Below are positions 1-9,000 of a stretch of 64,000 nucleotides of DNA, piece by piece. The stretch is from Crocinitomicaceae bacterium (GTDB taxonomy: Bacteria; Bacteroidota; Bacteroidia; Flavobacteriales_D; Crocinitomicaceae): contig JACJYW010000010.1 in assembly GCA_020635955.1 (NCBI GenBank), positions 1 to 64,000 on the forward strand, read 5' to 3'. The position numbers and the translations under genes were made by a program. The notes below the pieces were generated by a model, which saw only the letters and a list, made by a program, of their open reading frames with translations, was not told the DNA's origin and ran no database searches. Position 1 is the first letter of the stretch, and every line of letters starts with the position of its first letter.

Positions 1-1
1 A

Positions 2-3000
2 GCAGGAAACTCAGCAACTTGCAACTTTACAGTAACGGTAACTGACAACGAGAACCCAACGATCACTTGTCCTGGTAATGCTTCTCAAACAGCAGATGCT
101 GGTAACTGCTCGGCAGTAGTGAACGCACTAGCTCCAACAACAGCAGATAACTGCGGAGTTACACTTCAAACATGGGCACTGACTGGTGCTACCACTGCTA
201 ACTCAGCAGGTACAGGTATTAATGACGCCTCAGGACAAACCTTCAATGTGGGTGTAACAACAGTAACTTACTACATAGAAGATGCAGCTGGAAACTCTGC
301 AACTTGTAACTTCACCGTGACAGTAACTGATAACGAAGCACCAACAGTAAATACTTGTCCAGCCAATGTTATAGTCAATGCTGACCCAGGATTATGTACT
401 GCATCCTTAGATCCCGCAGATCCGATTATAACAGATAACTGTAGCATTTCATCTATTACATGGGCAATTACCGGTGCATCTACAGGGAACTCACCTGGAA
501 CTGGGATAAATTATGTTGGTAGTACAGTTTATAATGTTGGTGTTTCAACAATATCATATACTGCAGTAGATGCTGCTGGAAATGCAGATAATTCTTGCAG
601 TTTTACCATTACAGTTAATGACAATATTTCTCCAACTATAACTTGTCCATTCAATGTTGGACAAGGAACTGATCCGGGTGTTTGTACAGCTGTAGTTAAT
701 GGACTTGCCCCTATTACAAATGATAACTGTGGTGTAACACTTCAAACCTGGTCACTAACCGGAGCTACAACAGCTAACTCAGCAGCATCTGGAATCAATG
801 ATGCTTCAGGACAAACTTTTAATATTGGAACAACAACAGTTACATATTACATTGAAGATGCAGTTGGAAACTCAGCTACATGTTCTTTTGATGTATTGAT
901 TCAAGATTTGGAGATTCCAACGATAACATGTCCAGCTAACGTAGCTCAAAACAATGATGCTGGACTTTGTTCAGCTGTGATCAATGCCATAGGACCTATT
1001 TCAAATGATAATTGTGGGGTTGTATTACAAACATGGTCATTAACAGGTGTTACAAATGCTAACTCATCTGCAACAGGTATAAATGACGCATCTGGTGAGG
1101 TATTCAATGTTGGTGCCACAGCAGTGACATATTACATTGAAGATGCAGCAGGAAACTCAGCGACTTGTAATTTTACGGTTACCGTATTAGATAATGAGAA
1201 CCCTACAATTTCGTGTCCTGCGAATGTAATTGCGAATGTAGATCCAGGGAACTGTACCGCTGTAGTAAATGGTATCGCTCCAACCACAAATGATAATTGC
1301 GGCGTTGCTCTACAGACCTGGTCTCTAACTGGAGCGACAACAGCAAGCTCTCCTGCATTAGGAATTAATGACGCTTCTGGTCAGGTTTTCAATGTTGGTC
1401 TTACTACTGTAACTTACTATATTGAAGATGCAGCAGGAAACTCAGCCACATGTAATTTCACAGTAACCATTTCAGACAATGAGAATCCAACTATTACCTG
1501 CCCATCAAATGTAACACAGGGTATAGATCCTGGAAATTGTACCGCAGTGGTGAATGCAATTTCTCCAACTACCTCTGATAATTGTGGAGTAACTCTTCAA
1601 ACCTGGACTTTAACAGGAGCTACCACTGCTAACTCAGCGGCTACTGGAATCAATGATGCCTCGGGGCAAACATTCAATGTGGGTGTAACAACAGTAACTT
1701 ACTACATAGAAGACGCAGCAGGAAATTCGGCCACTTGCAATTTCACCGTAACAATATCTGACAATGAAAATCCTACCATTACTTGTCCTGCAAATGTGGC
1801 TCAGAACAACGATATAGGTAGTTGTTCTGCAGTAGTTAGTGGCATAGCGCCGATAACTACCGGAGACAACTGCGGCATTACAATCCAAATCTGGGCATTA
1901 ACAGGTGCAACAACGGCAAATTCTGCAGGAACGGGAATTAATGATGCTTCTGGACAAACATTCAATATTGGAACGACAACCGTTACATACACCGTAACGG
2001 ATGCGGCAGGAAATTCTACCAATTGTGCATTTGACGTTGTTATTACAGATGCAGAGAATCCAACCATTACTTGTCCGGCTAATATTAATGCTAATAATGA
2101 TCCCGGCGTATGTGGTAAAACAATAACATACGCAACACCTATTGGAACTGATAACTGTCCTGGTTCTCTTACAATGCTAACTGCAGGGTTTTCAAGTGGA
2201 TCGGTTTTCCCAGTTGGTACAACAACAGTAACTTATTTGGTTGCAGATGCGTCAGCAAATACTGCTTCTTGCTCATTTGACGTCACAGTGAATGATGTAC
2301 AGTTACCTACCATTTCATGCCCTTCGAATATTTCTCAAAATAATGACGCCGGCATTTGTGGTGCCGTTGTTACATACACTGCTCCAGTAGGTGCAGACAA
2401 CTGTCCTGGTTCAGTAACTTCATTAATCGCTGGATTTGCTTCAGGAGCCAATTTCCCAGTTGGTGTAACTACTGTCACTTATGAAGTAGTTGATGCCTCA
2501 TCAAATGCCGCTCAATGTTCATTTAATGTGACCGTTAATGACACCGAATTACCAACGATTTCATGTCCAGCTGATATTACAGTGAATAATGATGCAGGTG
2601 TTTGTGGCGCAGCTGTGGCTTATGCAACTCCAGTGGGAGCAGATAACTGTCCAGCATCTGTAACTTCGTTAACTGCTGGTTTGTCATCTGGTTCCACTTT
2701 CAATGTTGGAACTACTGTTGTTACATATCAGGTTGTGGATGCATCATCAAATAGTGCAAGCTGTTCATTTAATGTGATTGTAAATGATATCGAAAATCCA
2801 ACAATTGTTTGTCCTGCAGATATAACACAGTCCAATGATGCGGCATTATGTGGAGCATCAGTTACGTATGTAGCACCAGTTGGAATTGATAACTGTGCAG
2901 GTTCAGTTACCTCTATGACAGCTGGTCAAATTTCAGGAACTGTATTCCCAATTGGAACAACAATAGTAACTTATCAGGTAGTTGATGCCTCTTCAAATAC

Positions 3001-6000
3001 AGCAAGTTGTTCATTCAACGTAACAGTAAATGATACAGAATTCCCTACAATTACTTGTCCTGCCAATATCACAACTACTAATAATATAGGAGTTTGTGGA
3101 CGAACTGTATCTTATGGTACGCCATTAGGAACCGATAACTGTCCTGGATCGGTAACGACATTAACAGCCGGGCTTGCCAGTGGGTCATTATTCCCAATTG
3201 GAACAACGGTTGTAACCTATCAGGTAGTTGATGCTACTGGTAACACCTCAAGCTGTTCATTTAATGTAACGGTTAATGATACTCAACTTCCAACCATTGC
3301 ATGTCCTTCAAATATTTCTCAGTCAAATGACGCGGGAGTTTGCGGTGCGAACGTAACATATGCTGCTCCAGTAGGGGTTGATAATTGTCCGGGATCTGTT
3401 ACAACTTTAACCGCAGGACAGGCAAGTGGAACAGTTTTCCCAACAGGTACAACTGTAGTAACTTATCAAGTGGTTGATGCTTCTTCAAATACTGCAAGCT
3501 GTTCATTTAATGTAACAATTAATGATACTGAGTTACCAACAATTTTGTGTCCTGCAGATATTACCGTTACAAATGACCTTGGAGTTTGTGGTGCTACAAT
3601 TAACTATGTTGCACCTGTAGGAGCAGACAATTGTCCAGGATCCGTGACCACACTAACGGCTGGTCAAGCTAGTGGTACAGTTTTCCCAGTTGGTACAACT
3701 GTAGTGACTTATCAAGTAGTTGACGCCTCTTCAAATGTAGCTTCATGTTCATTTAATGTTGTAGTGAATGACACTGAATTACCAACCATTTCTTGCCCAG
3801 CAAACATTATTCAATCAAATGATCCTGCTTTATGCGGAGCTGTTGTAACATACGCGGCACCAGTTGGTGTTGATAACTGTCCTGGATCTATTACTTCCAT
3901 GACTACAGGTCAGGTATCAGGTACTGTTTTCCCAATCGGTACAACAGTTGTCACCTATCAGGTTGTAGATCCAAGTAGCAATACTGCAAGTTGTTCATTC
4001 AACGTTACAGTGAATGATACAGAGTTCCCAACCATTACATGTCCAGCTAACATTACAACAACTAATAATATTAATGTTTGTGGTAAGACAGTGACTTACG
4101 GAACACCGGTTGGAGCAGACAATTGTCCAGGATCAGTAACTACTTTAACTGCCGGACAAGCCAGTGGAACTATATTCCCAATTGGAACGACTACTGTCAC
4201 TTATCAGGTAGTTGATGCTTCAGGTAACACTACTTCTTGTTCATTTAACGTAACTGTTAATGATGTACAAATCCCGACTATTGCATGTCCTTCAAATATT
4301 ACCCAGTCAAATGATGCAGGAGTATGCGGGGCAACAGTAACTTATGCAACACCGGTTGGGGTTGATAATTGTCCTGGTTCGGTAACTACATTAATTGCAG
4401 GTCAGGCGAGTGGAACAGTATTCCCTATTGGAACAACCTTAGTCACTTATCAGGTTGTAGATCCAAGTAGTAATACAGCTAGCTGCTCATTCAATGTGAC
4501 AGTTAATGATACTCAGCTTCCAACCATTTCATGCCCTGCCGATATTACTGTTTCAAATGATCTTGCTGTCTGTGGAGCTACAGTGAACTACGTTACACCG
4601 GTTGGAGCAGATAATTGTCCAGGTTCTATAACAACTTTAACTGCAGGATTGGCATCAGGGTCGATCTTCCCAATAGGAACAACTGTAGTAACATACCAGG
4701 TAGTTGATGCTTCTTCTAATTCAGCATCCTGCTCATTCAATGTAATAGTAAATGATACTGAATTGCCAACGATCTCTTGTCCGGCTAATATTACTCAATC
4801 AAACGATCCGGCTTTATGTGGAGCTGTAATTTCATATGTAGCGCCAGTTGGAGTTGATAATTGTCCAGGTTCAATTTCATCAATGACAACCGGACAGGTT
4901 TCTGGAACTGTATTCCCGATAGGAACAACAACATTAACATTCCAGGTTGTGGATGCGTCAAGTAACTCAGCTACATGTTCTTTTGACATTACTGTTAATG
5001 ATACTGAACTTCCTACTATTTCTTGCCCAGCAAATATTACAACAAATAACGATCCGGGAGTATGCGGTAAAACTGTGACTTATGGAACACCTGTAGGAAC
5101 AGATAATTGTCCTGGTTCAGTTACCTCTTTGACGGCTGGACAGGCAAGTGGAACTATATTCCCAATTGGTACGACAACTGTTACCTATCAGGTAGTTGAT
5201 GCTTCATCTAATTCAGCATCTTGTTCATTTACAGTAACTGTCAATGACAATGAAAATCCGGTTATTGTTTGTCCTTCAAATATCACTCAATCAAATGATG
5301 CAGGATTATGTGGAGCAATAGTGACATATGCAGCTCCTGTAGGAACAGATAATTGTCCAGGGTCAATTACAAGTATGACAACAGGTCAAGCTAGTGGGAC
5401 GGTGTTCCCTATAGGCACCACAGTAGTGACCTATCAAGTAGTTGATGCTTCAACCAATACTACAAGCTGTTCATTCAATGTGACTGTCAATGATACTCAA
5501 CTTCCAACAATAAGCTGTCCTGCTGATATAAATGTTTCTAATGATATTGGTATTTGTGGTGCTACCGTGAATTATGCAACCCCAGTTGGATTAGATAACT
5601 GTCCGGGATCGATCACTAGTATGACTGCGGGACAAGCCAGCGGTACGATTTTCCCTATTGGTACAACCGTTGTTTCATATCAGGTTGTAGATGCTTCATC
5701 AAATTCAGCAGCTTGTTCATTTTTAATTACGGTTGATGACACCGAGAATCCGACAATTACTTGTCCAGCAAATATTACAGTAGGAAATAATCCTGGTCTA
5801 TGCGGAGCGACAGTAACTTATGTAGCACCTGTTGGAAATGATAATTGTCCAGGATCAGTTACTTCTTTAACTGCCGGTCAGGTTTCAGGAACTGTCTTTG
5901 CATTAGGAACTACTACCGTGACTTATCAAGTAGTTGATGCCTCTTCGAATACCGCATCATGTTCATTCAATGTGACAGTAAATGACACGGAAAATCCAAC

Positions 6001-9000
6001 TATTAATTGCCCAGCCAACATTACGGTATCAAATGATCCGGGAGTTTGTGGTGCAACAGTTACTTATACTGCTCCTACAGGAAATGACAACTGTCCAGGT
6101 GCAACAACAGTTATGACTGCGGGACAAGCAAGTGGAACTTTATTCCCAATTGGAACCACTACTGTTACTTACTTAGTAACGGATGGATCGGGAAATACTG
6201 CTTCTTGTTCTTTCACAGTGACCGTTAATGATACAGAGGCGCCAACAATTACTTGTCCAGCTGATATTACGACGAACAATATATTCAATGTTTGCGGTGC
6301 AACAGTGGCATTTGTGGCACCAGTTGGAGCGGACAATTGTCCTGGTTCAGTCACTTCAATGACGGCCGGATTACCAAGTGGAGCATTATTCCCTGTAGGT
6401 ACTACTGTTCAAACTTTTCAGGTTTTGGATGCTTCAGGTAACTCAACCACCTGTAGTTTCAATATTATCGTTAACGACAATCAAAATCCGGCCATTACAT
6501 GCCCTGCAAATATTACCCAATCAAATGATCCTGGAATTTGTGGCGGAACCGTGACCTATACGGCTCCTACTGGTACAGATAATTGTCCAGGATCAACTAC
6601 TACTTTGATTGCTGGCTTACCTAGTGGATCACTATTCCCAATTGGTACGACAACTGTGACGTATCAAGTAACTGATCCTTCTGGTAACACAAATCAGTGT
6701 TCATTTGATGTGACAATAAACGACACTGAAAGTCCAACAATTGTATGTCCTGTAGATATTACTGTTTCGAATGATCCAGGCGTATGTGGAGCTGTGGTAA
6801 CCTATGTTGCACCTGTTGGAGCAGATAATTGTCCTGGTTCAGTTACAGGAATGATTGCCGGATTGGCTAGTGGATCTTTGTTCCCAATTGGAACAACGGT
6901 AGTTACTTATGAAGTTATTGATGCTTCTGGTAATAATGCTCAATGCTCTTTCAACGTTACCGTAAATGATAATGAGAACCCAACACTTACATGTCCTTCT
7001 AATATAGTTATATCAAATGATGCAGGAATTTGTGGTGCAACGGTTAATTATATTACTCCTGTCGGTTTAGACAATTGTCCTGGTTCAACTACCACACTTA
7101 TCGCTGGTCAGGCAAGCGGCACCATATTCCCGGTAGGATTGACAACTGTAACTTATCAAGTAGTTGATGCATCAGGAAACAGTGTGCAATGCTCATTTGA
7201 TGTTACCGTTCTAGATACTGAATTGCCAACCATTGCATGTCCAGGAAACATTACAGTATCAAATGATGCAGGAGTATGTGGTGCGATAGTTAATTATTCA
7301 GTTCCGGTGGGATTGGATAACTGTCCAGCACCTGTAACTAACATGATTTTGGGACAAGCTAGCGGAACTTTCTTCTCAATAGGTACAACAACACAAACCT
7401 ATCAGGTAATTGATGCCTCTGGAAACAGTGCTCAATGTTCATTCAATGTTACGGTGAATGATACAGAGAATCCAATTATCTCTTGTCCGGCAAATATTAC
7501 AGTAAGCAATGATCCTGGAGTTTGTGGCGCTACAATTAACTATGTCACTCCTGTGGGTGCTGATAATTGTCCTGGATCTGTTACCAACCTTACAGCAGGA
7601 ATGCCTTCTGGTTCTTTATTCCCTATAGGAACAACTGTTGTGACCTATCAAGTAATTGATGCTTCAACAAACAGTACTAGCTGTTCATTCAATATTACTA
7701 TTAATGATACTGAAGCTCCGTCAGCGATTTGTCCTCCAGATCAAATAGAGTATTTTGATGCTTCATGTCAGCACATCTTGCAAAACTATACAGGTTTAGT
7801 TGTGACCGGAGATAACTGTGCAGTTGCATCAATAGTTCAGAGCCCTGCTCCAGGAACGGTATTATTCACTGATCAATTGATCACAATGACTGTGAACGAC
7901 ATTTATGGTAATTCAACAAATTGTACATTCAATGTATTAATTTCAGATACCACAAGTCCGGTAATTAATTGTCCTGCAACTCAGAATGTTTTCTTTGATG
8001 CTTCATGTCAGTATTCATTACTGGATTATACGGTAATGGCTACAACTTCTGATAATTGCGGAATCGTTACGGTAACTCAATTCCCGGCGGTTGGCACATT
8101 AATTTCGGGAACAACAACGGTTACATTAACTGCGGATGATGGTAATGGTAATACCTCAGTATGTTCATTTGATGTTATACCTACTGACAATATCCCACCT
8201 TCTATTGCTTGTCCTTTGAATCAAAACGTTGCGTTTAATGCGAACTGTGAATATGTTCTGTTAAATTATACTGGAATGGCCGTAACGCTTGACAACTGTG
8301 GACCGTTAACGGTAACTCAGTCACCAGCAGCAGGTACGATAATTACTGGTACAACAACTGTAACGTTGACGGTAACGGATGGCGCAGGTTTATCAACTTC
8401 TTGCTCATTCAATGTGATTCCAACAGACCAAACTATTCCTACCATAGCGTGTCCGCCGGATCAAAATGTATTCTTTGATACAAATTGTCAATATACTTTA
8501 TTAGACTATACTACGTTGCCTGCAGTGGCAGATAACTGTGGACCGTTAACAGTAACTCAATCTCCTGTAGCAGGTACGGTAATTTCATTAACAACATTGG
8601 TAACATTGACTGTAGCAGATGGTGCGGGTAATTTGAATACCTGTTCATTCAATGTAATTCCTGCTGACACCATTAAGCCAACAATTTCCTGTCCTGGTAA
8701 CCAAACAGTTTCATTAAATGCAAACTGCGAATATGTCATGACTAACTTTAAACCATTAACTGTTTCTTCGGATAACTGTGGTGTAACGTCAGTAGTTCAA
8801 TCGATTCCAATTGGAACGATCATCACATCAACCCAGACATTGTTTGTAACTGCATTTGATGCAACAGGTAATTCAAAAACTTGTTCGTTTGATGTAATTC
8901 CAGTTGATAATACGCCTCCTGTTATCAATTGTCCTGCGAATCAAAATGTTTCTTTCAATGTGAACTGTCAATATATTTTGATCGATTACACGATAATGGC

